A stretch of DNA of 13,760 nt from Prasinococcaceae sp. CCMP 1430 (taxonomy: Eukaryota > Prasinodermophyta > Palmophyllophyceae > Prasinococcales > Prasinococcaceae), in contig RQSC01000381.1 of the NCBI GenBank assembly GCA_013416795.1, forward strand, positions 46,590 through 60,349. Direction: 5' to 3'. The notes below the pieces were generated by a model. That model saw only the letters and a program-made list of their open reading frames with translations, ran no database searches and was not told the DNA's origin. Positions within the stretch are counted from its first letter, which is position 1; each line of letters starts with the position of its first letter. The position numbers were made by a program, and so were the translations under genes. Shown in pieces: positions 1 through 6,374 of the stretch.

Positions 1-657
1 CGAGCGCGCCGGCGCAGTAGAGGCGACGGCGCACGTGGCGCATGGCGTGCGGACCGCGGCGGCCGAGGCCGCCGCGGCGACGGGCTTGAGCGCCGGCTGC
101 GGGGCGCGGTGTGGCGCAGCAGCAGCGGCGGCATGCCAGTCACGAGGGGGGGGCGCTGGCACGACCGTTTTTTTCTTCATTTTTGTGCGGTCAGTTTTTC
201 AACGTGTTGAGTGTCACACACACACGTGTGTGCCGCCACGCGCATCGGAGCGCTCGCGTTGCGCAACCTCTCAGCGATACGGCACGCGCGGAGGAAGGTG
301 GGAGCGAGCGCGAGCGAAGGTGTGCGTGTGTGTGTACAGTAGAAGAAGGTGCCGAACTCGTCCAGCGTGAAAGTGCGAGACAACTTATGAAGACGGGAAG
401 GCGTTTTCGGCTCCTAGCTAGAGAGCGCACCGTGTTGGCCACGGTGTAGATGAGCACCGACGTGACTGTGCATGGGTGACGCGAGCTAAGCTATGTGTAG
501 AGCATATGATGGAGTCGCGCGTTTGTGTTCTAGTCTCTGACTGGCTGGTGCGTGCCCCGCAGTAGCAGCTATGGCGGTGCCGCCGTACCTCGCCATCCAG
601 CGGTCGCGCGTGCGTTGCCCTGTCTCTGACTGACTGGTCCGTGTCCCGTAGTAGCAG
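1..657. other. Left flank without a confident gene
   Basis: No reading frame here can be tied to a protein family. Positions 1-140 are very GC-rich and open in several frames, giving only Ala- or Arg-rich peptides. A minus-strand start at 43 (MRHVRRRLYCAGAL) could begin a protein that runs off the left edge, but that is too little to call. Positions 165-200 contain short T-runs and 217-232 and 319-337 short CA/TG runs. A minus-strand peptide at about 340-385 (TFTLDEFGTFFYC) looks protein-like and ends against a CA run, as real exons do elsewhere in the window, but no joining exon was found. The right part contains the 534-688 duplication. Confidence 0.5.
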
Positions 658-688
658 CTATGGCGGTGCCGGCGTCCCTGGCCACCCA
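534..688. repeat. Diverged direct duplication, period 89 bp
   Basis: Two copies of a segment of about 66 bp begin at 534 and 623, both starting TCTCTGACTG. The most conserved core, GTAGCAGCTATGGCGGTGCC, is identical at 562-581 and 651-670. The copies differ at scattered positions, so the duplication is not very recent. Read on the minus strand, both encode the same short tail followed by a stop: GWPGTPAPP in the right copy and GWRGTAAPP in the left copy. The right copy forms the end of the ORF at 658-1020. Confidence 0.8.
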
Positions 689-1020
689 CTGGCCTTCAGT
701 GTCATGAGCTTCTTGAGGTACGAGTTCGTGCCATCTGTCGACATTGTGTGATCAGCTCTCTTGTCGGCGTTGAAGACCCCCCAAGGGAGCCGGCCAGGGT
801 CGAGCTCGACACACCTCCGGTTGGCGGTGTAGACGGTAGCGTTGGCCTCCTCCGAGCCGTCGAACTTCACGAAAGGCCCTACATGCCGGTAAGTTGGACA
901 CTTGAGTAGCCAGAGCAGCCTGAACGAGCGCGAGCGCGAGCGCGCCGGCCGCGCGCCCGCCCTGCTGCCTGGCGCGCTGCCGTCTGGCGTCGGGTAGAGG
1001 GGTTTAAAAGGCTGGCCCAT
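658..1020 (-). CDS. Possible hypothetical protein or exon
   Basis: This open frame encodes 120 residues from an ATG at 1020 to a TAG at 660-658. I do not recognise a family. The first 40 residues are low-complexity (Arg/Ser/Ala-rich). The rest has a balanced, globular-looking composition, with stretches such as [18 protein letters not shown] and [20 protein letters not shown]. Its third codon positions are less GC-biased than in neighbouring genes. It lies downstream of the cupin gene on the same strand, separated by a TG microsatellite. It could be the last exon of a spliced gene (an acceptor-like CTCAAG lies before CPTYRH), a degenerate mobile-element fragment, or chance. The composition and the duplicated C-terminal tail are the only evidence. 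Confidence 0.35.
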   Translation of the reverse strand: MGQPFKPLYPTPDGSAPGSRAGARPARSRSRSFRLLWLLKCPTYRHVGPFVKFDGSEEANATVYTANRRCVELDPGRLPWGVFNADKRADHTMSTDGTNSYLKKLMTLKASGWPGTPAPP

Positions 1021-1040
1021 GGAGCCGCGAGCGGGACTGC

Positions 1041-1063
1041 GTGTGCGCGCGCGTGTGTGTGTG

Positions 1064-1100
<37 letters not shown>

Positions 1101-1110
1101 GTGTGTGTGC

Positions 1111-1154
<44 letters not shown>

Positions 1155-1230
1155 GTGTGCGTGCGTGTGTGTGTGCGCGTGTGTGTGTGCGTGCGTGCAC
1201 ACGCGCGCGTGCGTGCACGCACACACGCGC
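1041..1230. repeat. TG-rich microsatellite array
   Basis: About 190 bp of TG repeats is interrupted by CG steps, with the longest uninterrupted run of about 30 nt at 1066-1095. It becomes CA-type at its right end (1199-1228). It starts about 50 bp past the cupin stop codon, so it probably lies in that gene's 3' UTR or intergenic DNA. Alternating purine-pyrimidine DNA of this kind is known to favour left-handed Z-DNA. The long Cys-Val or His-Thr reading frames through it are artefacts of the repeat. Confidence 0.9.
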
Positions 1231-1277
1231 TAAGCGCCCCGCTCAGCCAAGCGCGCTCGCACGCGCTCGTGCGCCGC

Positions 1278-2276
1278 TCAGAGCTCGTCGCCGCCGCCGC
1301 GCGCGCCGTCCGCGCCCTCCGGCACCGCCTGCCCCGTCGCGCCCGCGACCTCGGCCTCGGCCTCGGCCTCGGCGGCCCCCTCTCCCTCTGCCGCGGCCTT
1401 CTCCGCCTCGAGCCTCGCCCTCTCCGCCTCGAGCTCCGCGACCCTCTTGGCGACGTCCACGCGCTTCTGCGTGCGGTCGGCCTCGGCGGCGAACCAGCAG
1501 TACGGGTCGCACTTGCCGAGGTCCGCGCAGGCGCCGCCGCTCGCCGCGCTCGCGAACGCGTCGCGGCGCTCGGGCGACGCGCGGTAGGCGCGCTCGTAGC
1601 ACGGGTAGACGTACGCGTCGTGGCTGGCGACGTAGCCCACGTAGTTCGCCACGACGGGCACCACGCCGTTGGTGAGCACCCTCGACCACGCGGGCCCCTC
1701 GGCGAACTCGATGCCCGCCGCGCGGAAGAGCTGCAGCATGGCGACGGGGTCGGCGGCGTAGCCGTCGCGCATGAGCCCCGCGAGGTTCTCGAAGAAGGCC
1801 TCGCCCATGGGGTTGGGCGGCTCGATGCGCACCCTGATGCGCAGCTCCTCGGTCTCGCTGGGGTTCCAGAAGTGGTGCGCGGCGCCCGGCGGCACCACCA
1901 CCGTGTCGCCCGCGCGCGCCGCGCGCGCCTCGCCCTCGAGCTCGTACGCGAACTCGCCGGCGAGCACCTCGAAGGTCTCCACTTCCTTCGGGTGGACGTG
2001 CCGCGGCGGCGACCCGGGGCGGCCCGCGGCGAAGCCCGGCGCGCCCGCGGGGACGTACTCCTCGAACTCGTAGTACGCGCCGCCCGCCTCGGCGGACGTC
2101 GTCGTGAGGTTGATGCGCGCGGCGCCGCCCCGCTCCGCAACGAGGTGCCGCCACGCGAGCGCGTCGCCCGGCGAGCGACGCAGGCCCGCCTGCCAGCGGC
2201 GCGAGGCGTACGCGGCGATCGCCACGACGCCAGCCAGGCGCAGGGAGTGCCGCAGCGGAAGGCCCGGGCGGCGCAT
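1278..2276 (-). CDS. Cupin-domain protein with N-terminal hydrophobic segment
   Basis: A single-exon 332-residue protein. Both cupin motifs are intact. Motif 1 is at 93-107 (HVHPKEVETFEVLAG), with metal-ligand candidates H93, H95 and E100. Motif 2 is at 123-138 (GDTVVVPPGAAHHFWN), with H134, and fits G-x5-P-x-G-x2-H-x3-N exactly. The following stretch (FFENLAGLMRDG) is typical of small bacterial single-domain cupins. Residues 10-24 are hydrophobic and could be a signal peptide or membrane anchor. Residues 270-300 form a charged probable coiled coil. The protein ends GDEL, close to ER-retention tails of the KDEL type, though G is not a usual first residue. The start at 2276 is the first ATG after a pyrimidine-rich leader. 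The substrate cannot be deduced, since cupins include dioxygenases, isomerases and binding proteins. Confidence 0.82.
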   Translation of the reverse strand: MRRPGLPLRHSLRLAGVVAIAAYASRRWQAGLRRSPGDALAWRHLVAERGGAARINLTTTSAEAGGAYYEFEEYVPAGAPGFAAGRPGSPPRHVHPKEVETFEVLAGEFAYELEGEARAARAGDTVVVPPGAAHHFWNPSETEELRIRVRIEPPNPMGEAFFENLAGLMRDGYAADPVAMLQLFRAAGIEFAEGPAWSRVLTNGVVPVVANYVGYVASHDAYVYPCYERAYRASPERRDAFASAASGGACADLGKCDPYCWFAAEADRTQKRVDVAKRVAELEAERARLEAEKAAAEGEGAAEAEAEAEVAGATGQAVPEGADGARGGGDEL

Positions 2277-2286
2277 CGCGCGAGAA

Positions 2287-2323
2287 GGGGTGTGGGGGGA
2301 GGGGTAAGGGGGAGGGGGAGGGG
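2287..2323 (+). promoter_or_regulatory. G-quadruplex-type G tract before the cupin gene
   Basis: Six runs of four to six G (2287-2290, 2294-2299, 2301-2304, 2308-2312, 2314-2318, 2320-2323) are separated by loops of one to three bases. This satisfies the usual G-quadruplex pattern several times over. The G-rich strand is the template strand of the cupin gene. The sense strand is therefore a C/T-rich leader 11-47 bp before the ATG, resembling an initiator-type pyrimidine tract. Whether it lies in the promoter or the 5' UTR is unknown. Confidence 0.6.
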
Positions 2324-2372
2324 AGCAGGAGGGCAGCAGGAGGAGGCCTCTGCCGCTGTACGAGCGCGCACT

Positions 2373-2573
2373 GACACGCACGCACACGCACACGCACACG
2401 CACACACACAGGCACACACACACGCACACACGCACACACACACACGCACACACGCACGCACACACGCACGCACACACACACACACACACACGCTCACACA
2501 CGCTCACACACACACACACGCACGCACGCACACGCGCTCACACACGCTCACACACACACACGCTCTCTCACAC
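2373..2573. repeat. CA-rich microsatellite array upstream of the cupin gene
   Basis: About 200 bp of CA repeats is broken by CG and CT steps, including three blocks of the form CGCTCACACA. It begins about 100 bp upstream of the cupin ATG. On the plus strand it is CA-type, whereas the array on the other side of the gene (1041-1230) is TG-type, so the gene is flanked by complementary arrays in inverted orientation. Confidence 0.9.
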
Positions 2574-2673
2574 CCCGCGCGCCCCCCCCGCGCGTTTGCG
2601 TCGCCGCGCCGCGCGGCGGCGAATTGCTCATCGGCGCAAATCTTATCGCGAAATAAATATCTGCGCGCGCGCG

Positions 2674-2762
2674 TGCGTTTTGACGTACGCGAATGCGTTT
2701 TGACGTAAGACCACGCACGCTTGCGTTTTGACGTGCATCCAAGCGTGCATGCGTTTTGACGT
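2674..2762. promoter_or_regulatory. Four copies of TGCGTTTTGACGT
   Basis: The exact 13-mer TGCGTTTTGACGT occurs at 2674-2686, 2694-2706, 2722-2734 and 2750-2762. Start-to-start spacing is 20, 28 and 28 bp. TGACGT is the core bound by many bZIP (CREB/ATF/TGA type) factors. The array lies about 400-490 bp upstream of the cupin start and about 365 bp past the stop of the next gene on the same strand. An AT-rich patch (AAATAAATAT, 2651-2660) sits between it and the cupin gene. The likely role is an upstream regulatory cluster for the cupin gene, but this is inferred from position only. Confidence 0.6.
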
Positions 2763-3126
2763 AAGCCCGCGCGCGCGTGCAGTTAAGGTTTGAAAGTGCA
2801 GTACGCGCACTTGTGGATCTCATCAAATGCATTGTGACTTCGAGTGCTGTGATGAAACGGTATTTGAGGTTTGAGTATGAGAGGGTTTGTACCATCATGA
2901 TGGTGTGTTCGACCGCGGGGTGCGTGCGCACCGGTGCGCGCACGTGCCGGTGCTCGCAGGCGGGGGGGGGGGAAGCGCGCTCGCCGTGGGCGCGTCCTTC
3001 CCGCGCGTGCCGGCCACCTCTGCGCTGGCGCCCTCAGCGGCCCGCTCCCCGCGTGGCAGCGCCGTCGGCGGCAGCGGGGCGCGCGGCGCCGCGATCCGCT
3101 CCTGAGGCTCTCTTGCGTGCTGCGTC
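2763..3126. other. Intergenic stretch without a recognised gene
   Basis: 2780-2910 is clearly more AT-rich than its surroundings and contains the 14-bp perfect palindrome ACCATCATGATGGT at 2891-2904. 2910-3126 is GC-rich, with a G9 run at 2962-2970. It probably holds the 3' UTR of the gene ending at 3127 and distal upstream DNA of the cupin gene. Frames open across it give only low-complexity peptides. Confidence 0.5.
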
Positions 3127-4908
3127 CTATCTCTTCGCGCGCGAGCGAGGGGGCGCTGCTGCGCACTCCGCCTGGTGCGCGGCGATCCGCTTGCGCTGGT
3201 TGGCCTTGTAGGTCTTTGGGCAGCGCGGGCACTCCCACTGGCCATCACCTGAAGCCTTGGCGATAAAGTCGCGCCCGCCGGCCGCGAGGTCCGCTGCGGT
3301 GGGCCCGCCCGCGGGCAGCAGCAGCGTCACCGCGTTAGAATCTGGGACGCACCGGTCGCCCCTCCGGCAGAACGTGTCCACGAAGTCGTTGTGTTCGCGT
3401 ATTGCCATGTAAAAATGGCCCAGCGCCGTGAGCCCGTCGGTATCTGTCGCTTCCTTGTCGGCGCCGAGGCGGATGAGCTCGGCCACCGCACGGGTATCAT
3501 AGCGGCCGAATCGGTCAGTCTGCGCCATACGGTTCGCGGCCAACATGAGCGGAGTCCAGCCGTACTCGTCCGCAGCATTGACGTCGGCACCGTAATTGCA
3601 GAGCCACGAGAAGAAGGCGAACTGGTTGTGCATCGCGCACATATGTAGCGCGCACGCGCGCTTCGGACACGCGCCTTGCACAGCCAGGAGATCCTCCGCA
3701 CGATCGCGCATTTCAAGGTTACCCAAATTGGAGTAGAGCCACTCGTCGTCGTTAGCGCCAGCTGGCAGGCGGTCCATTTGTTGGAAGCAAGTCCTGAGCT
3801 CATAGGCGAGTTTCCTCTGCTGGCGTGACGGCTTTGGACCCTTGCCCTTCGCCGGCGTCTTAGCGGGCGCCCGCGCCGCCGCCAGCGGACACGCGAGCGC
3901 CTGAGCGTGCGTCATCGGCGGGCCCGCTGCGAGCATCGCCCTGGTCGCGCAGAGCAACCACCCTGGTCCCTCTCTAGCCATCACAGGCGCCGCCTCGCGG
4001 AAGCCGGTGCGCAGGAACTGCCTCGCGTCGCGCGCACGCCGCTCGTCGGCGCGTTGCTGCTCCTTAGCGCGCTCCTCCTCCTCGTCCGAGTCGGTCTCGT
4101 ACTCGGGGTTCTGCGACGCCCAGAAGTGTTCGATACGCATCACATGCAATCTGTTGCGCTCAGCCTGCGTGAGCTCGGCTTCCGAGTCGCAGATATAGGC
4201 CGCCACGTCCCAGCGCCCCTTGAGGCGCGCGTGCGACAGCAGCGCGCGCACCGCCGCCGCGCCTACGTCGGTTGCGCCGCCAGCGCGCTGGGCGGCGTCC
4301 AGCTTGAGAGTGGCAATGTACAGGAGGCCGCCCTTGCCCTTCGGCACACTCGCGAGCGCCGGGTCGCTTCGCAGCACGCGATGCCGCGGTGTACCGTCGC
4401 TCTTGAAGAGGGTCTTGGCTACAGCGTACAAATCCCCGCTCTTGAAGTCGCACAGCTCGAAGAAGCAGGCGGATGGCCGGTAGACCAGTGTCGCCGTAAG
4501 GCTCCCGACCTGCTTGCCGCCAAGGAGCACGCGCGCCCTCATCACGCGGCCGCCTCCGTCATAGTTCGGGGGGGGGGCGCCACCCAACCACGGGTTGAGA
4601 TCGTGGCCTGGAACGTCCCACCCACGGCATGGAGCGCTCTCGTCCGCTGAGCTGTCGTCGGAGTCGTCACCGGACCGCCACGCGCGCTCGAACTCGATGG
4701 ACACCGCGGGTGCCGCGCTACCCCCGGCGCTGGTGCTGGCGCCAGCGCCGGCGACGGGTGGCATGGAACGCGCCGGCACATCCGACACCAGCTCCCAGCT
4801 CATCGCCCTCGCATCGCCGGCGCCCGGTGCCTTGCAAGGCGCCGCGGCGGTCGGCGAGCCCTCCGAGAGGGCGCTCGGGGCGCCAGCCGCGGACGAATCG
4901 CCGCCCAT
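3127..4908 (-). CDS. Ankyrin and C2HC zinc-finger protein with GNAT-like region
   Basis: A single-exon protein of 593 residues from ATG 4908; the frame is open 12 bp further, but only to a TTG. Residues 1-120 are low-complexity (Ala/Gly/Ser, then an acidic patch). Residues 122-305 look folded: a strand-rich start, then LLYIATLKL, TDVGAAAVRALL and GRWDVAAYICD, then ARQFLRTGF. That order resembles a GNAT acetyltransferase core (motif A near 213-223, terminal GF near 302-303), but this is inference and acetyl-CoA binding is unproven. Residues 273-297 are highly charged. Residues 350-366 are Lys-rich and could be a nuclear signal. Two to three ankyrin repeats cover 417-510 (DEYGWTPLMLAANR; DTDGLTALGHFY). 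A C2HC finger follows: C560, C563, H578 and C582. Substrate and partners are unknown. The gene is divergent from the ankyrin gene at 5474. Confidence 0.78.
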   Translation of the reverse strand: MGGDSSAAGAPSALSEGSPTAAAPCKAPGAGDARAMSWELVSDVPARSMPPVAGAGASTSAGGSAAPAVSIEFERAWRSGDDSDDSSADESAPCRGWDVPGHDLNPWLGGAPPPNYDGGGRVMRARVLLGGKQVGSLTATLVYRPSACFFELCDFKSGDLYAVAKTLFKSDGTPRHRVLRSDPALASVPKGKGGLLYIATLKLDAAQRAGGATDVGAAAVRALLSHARLKGRWDVAAYICDSEAELTQAERNRLHVMRIEHFWASQNPEYETDSDEEEERAKEQQRADERRARDARQFLRTGFREAAPVMAREGPGWLLCATRAMLAAGPPMTHAQALACPLAAARAPAKTPAKGKGPKPSRQQRKLAYELRTCFQQMDRLPAGANDDEWLYSNLGNLEMRDRAEDLLAVQGACPKRACALHMCAMHNQFAFFSWLCNYGADVNAADEYGWTPLMLAANRMAQTDRFGRYDTRAVAELIRLGADKEATDTDGLTALGHFYMAIREHNDFVDTFCRRGDRCVPDSNAVTLLLPAGGPTAADLAAGGRDFIAKASGDGQWECPRCPKTYKANQRKRIAAHQAECAAAPPRSRAKR

Positions 4909-5473
4909 CCCGCCCGCCAAAGTCGTGCTTAGAGGCGGGTGTCACGGCGGGAGCGCGTGCGAGCGCGCGCGCGCGGGTGGTGGGGGCGAGTCGCCAGGCG
5001 CAGGCGCACCGACGGAGGAGCCTGCGCCTCGGCGCGGAGCAGCAGAGCGCCCAGGCGGCGGCAGGGCTGCGGGCGGTGCGCCTGCCCCCTTTCCCGCTCT
5101 TCGCGTCGCCCGTCGCGCGTGGGGCGTGGACCCGTGCGCCCCACGCTGCCGATCGGCGTTTTTTTTTTTTTTTGCGCGCACGAAATGCGACAGCGGCGCT
5201 TTCACGCGCGCGGGCGGGCGGTGTGTGTGTGTGTGTGTGGGGGGGGCACAGCTGCCACCGCGCGCGCGCCTCGCGTATCACCACGCACGCCGCCGCGCGC
5301 CTCGCGCAGCGCATCCCACCGGCCGGCGCCCCTCGAACGTGCTGCACTGTTTGGTGGCGGCCCGCTGCCGTGCGCCCCTCGGGCGCGTGCGGGGTCCCAC
5401 GGCGGCCCTCGCCGGCCCAGTCGTGAGTCAGTCAACAGACGAGGGAGCGCTCGCTCGAGCGCAGGCGCTCGCC
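4909..5473. promoter_or_regulatory. Divergent intergenic region with homopolymer and TG tracts
   Basis: 565 bp separate the two start codons of the divergent ankyrin genes, so this should contain both promoters. It holds a T15 run at 5159-5173, a (TG)9 run at 5221-5238 and a G8 run at 5239-5246. No TATA box is obvious. The plus-strand frame of the ankyrin gene stays open across the whole region back to 4595. In DNA this GC-rich that is not evidence of coding, and the peptide is low-complexity. Confidence 0.5.
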
Positions 5474-6358
5474 ATGCCCGCCTTCGACGCCGATGCCGGC
5501 GCCGGCGTAGACGCCGCGTCGGCGGAGAGCGCCCGCAAAGCGCTGCTGCTCGCCACGCAGGCGATGGGTGTTGATGCCGCCGCGGTTCGCGGGGCGTGCG
5601 AGGAGCGCGACGCCGCGCGGGCAGAGCTCGACTTAGCAATGGACAGGCTGCGCACCCACAGTGGCGGGGGCGAATTGCTCGTGCGTGCTGCGCGGAATGG
5701 CAAGGAGTACGCGCTCCGCCACGCGCTCTTGCGCGGCGCAAGCGTCCATTTCGTGGACACGAAGTCAGGCAGGGGCAAGACTGCTCTTCACATCGCTACT
5801 CAGGGAGGCTTCGCCGGCTGCGTCCGGTTGCTGCTCGAGGCGGGGGCCGACCCGGACAGGGAAGATCGCTACCGCCAAGTTGCTGCACATCACGCTGTCA
5901 AACGCGGCCACGATGACATACTTCGCGTGCTGCTCGAGGCGGGCGCCGACAAGGACAAGAAAGATATGTTGGGATACGCGCCTATGCATATTGCAGTTCT
6001 CCACGGCAAGCCCGGCTGCCTTCGAGTGCTGCTCGAAGCGGGCGCTGATATTGCGAGTGCCCATATGCATGGTTACGCCGCGTCGACTTATGCATCACAA
6101 AAGGGCCACTCCGACTGTCTTCAGATGCTCCTCGAAGCAGGGGCGAACAAAGACCACGCAGACAACTCCGGCCGCACCCTTGTGTGGATAGCTGCTAATG
6201 GCGGCCAGACCAGCTGTCTCCGCCTGCTGCTTGAGGCGGGCGCCGACGCGGCCAAGCCCGACGATTTCGGCCGCACGCCGCTCGCCGCCGCCGAAGAGTG
6301 TGGCCAACAAGAGACAGCGGCGCTGCTGCGTGAGCACTTCGCCAGTGGTGCGCCCTGA
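5474..6358 (+). CDS. Ankyrin-repeat protein
   Basis: A single-exon protein of 294 residues. Residues 20-62 are helical and charged (EERDAARAELDLAMDRLR), probably a short coiled coil. Residues 65-290 are about seven ankyrin repeats. The central five have the helix-turn signature LLEAGAD or LLEAGAN at a strict 33-residue (99-bp) period (starting at residues 119, 152, 185, 218 and 251). The first and last repeats are degenerate. There are no other domains, signal peptide or membrane segment, so it is probably a soluble protein-binding scaffold. The ATG at 5474 was chosen because the frame becomes low-complexity upstream. It is divergent from the zinc-finger gene at 3127-4908. Its stop lies 16 bp from the stop of the sulfatase gene on the other strand. 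The repeat type is the same as in the ankyrin-MYND gene at 12498-13631. Confidence 0.82.
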   Translation: MPAFDADAGAGVDAASAESARKALLLATQAMGVDAAAVRGACEERDAARAELDLAMDRLRTHSGGGELLVRAARNGKEYALRHALLRGASVHFVDTKSGRGKTALHIATQGGFAGCVRLLLEAGADPDREDRYRQVAAHHAVKRGHDDILRVLLEAGADKDKKDMLGYAPMHIAVLHGKPGCLRVLLEAGADIASAHMHGYAASTYASQKGHSDCLQMLLEAGANKDHADNSGRTLVWIAANGGQTSCLRLLLEAGADAAKPDDFGRTPLAAAEECGQQETAALLREHFASGAP

Positions 6359-6374
6359 AGGCGGCACCTCTCAC

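Noticed and set aside
177-457. Minus-strand exon containing TFTLDEFGTFFYC or MLIYTVANTVRS
   Set aside because: The peptides look protein-like and one ends at a CA run, but no partner exon, conserved family or continuous frame could be found. Mentioned only in the left-flank entry.
889-894. Plus-strand GTAAGT resembling a consensus splice donor
   Set aside because: There is no supporting plus-strand exon before it, and donors in this window are GTG-type. Chance occurrence.
1041-2708. A 555-codon plus-strand frame antisense to the cupin gene
   Set aside because: It runs through both microsatellites as Cys-Val and His-Thr repeats and is Arg/Ala-rich between them, with no domain. The minus strand carries both exact cupin motifs. 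Open antisense frames are expected in DNA this GC-rich.
2674-2762. CRISPR-like array reading of the four 13-bp repeats
   Set aside because: The repeats are too short, spacers are 7-15 bp, and the setting is eukaryotic.
4595-5473. N-terminal extension of the ankyrin protein by 293 codons
   Set aside because: The frame is open but low-complexity, contains phenylalanine from the T15 tract and Cys-Val from a TG run, and overlaps the divergent zinc-finger gene. The ATG at 5474 starts the protein-like part.
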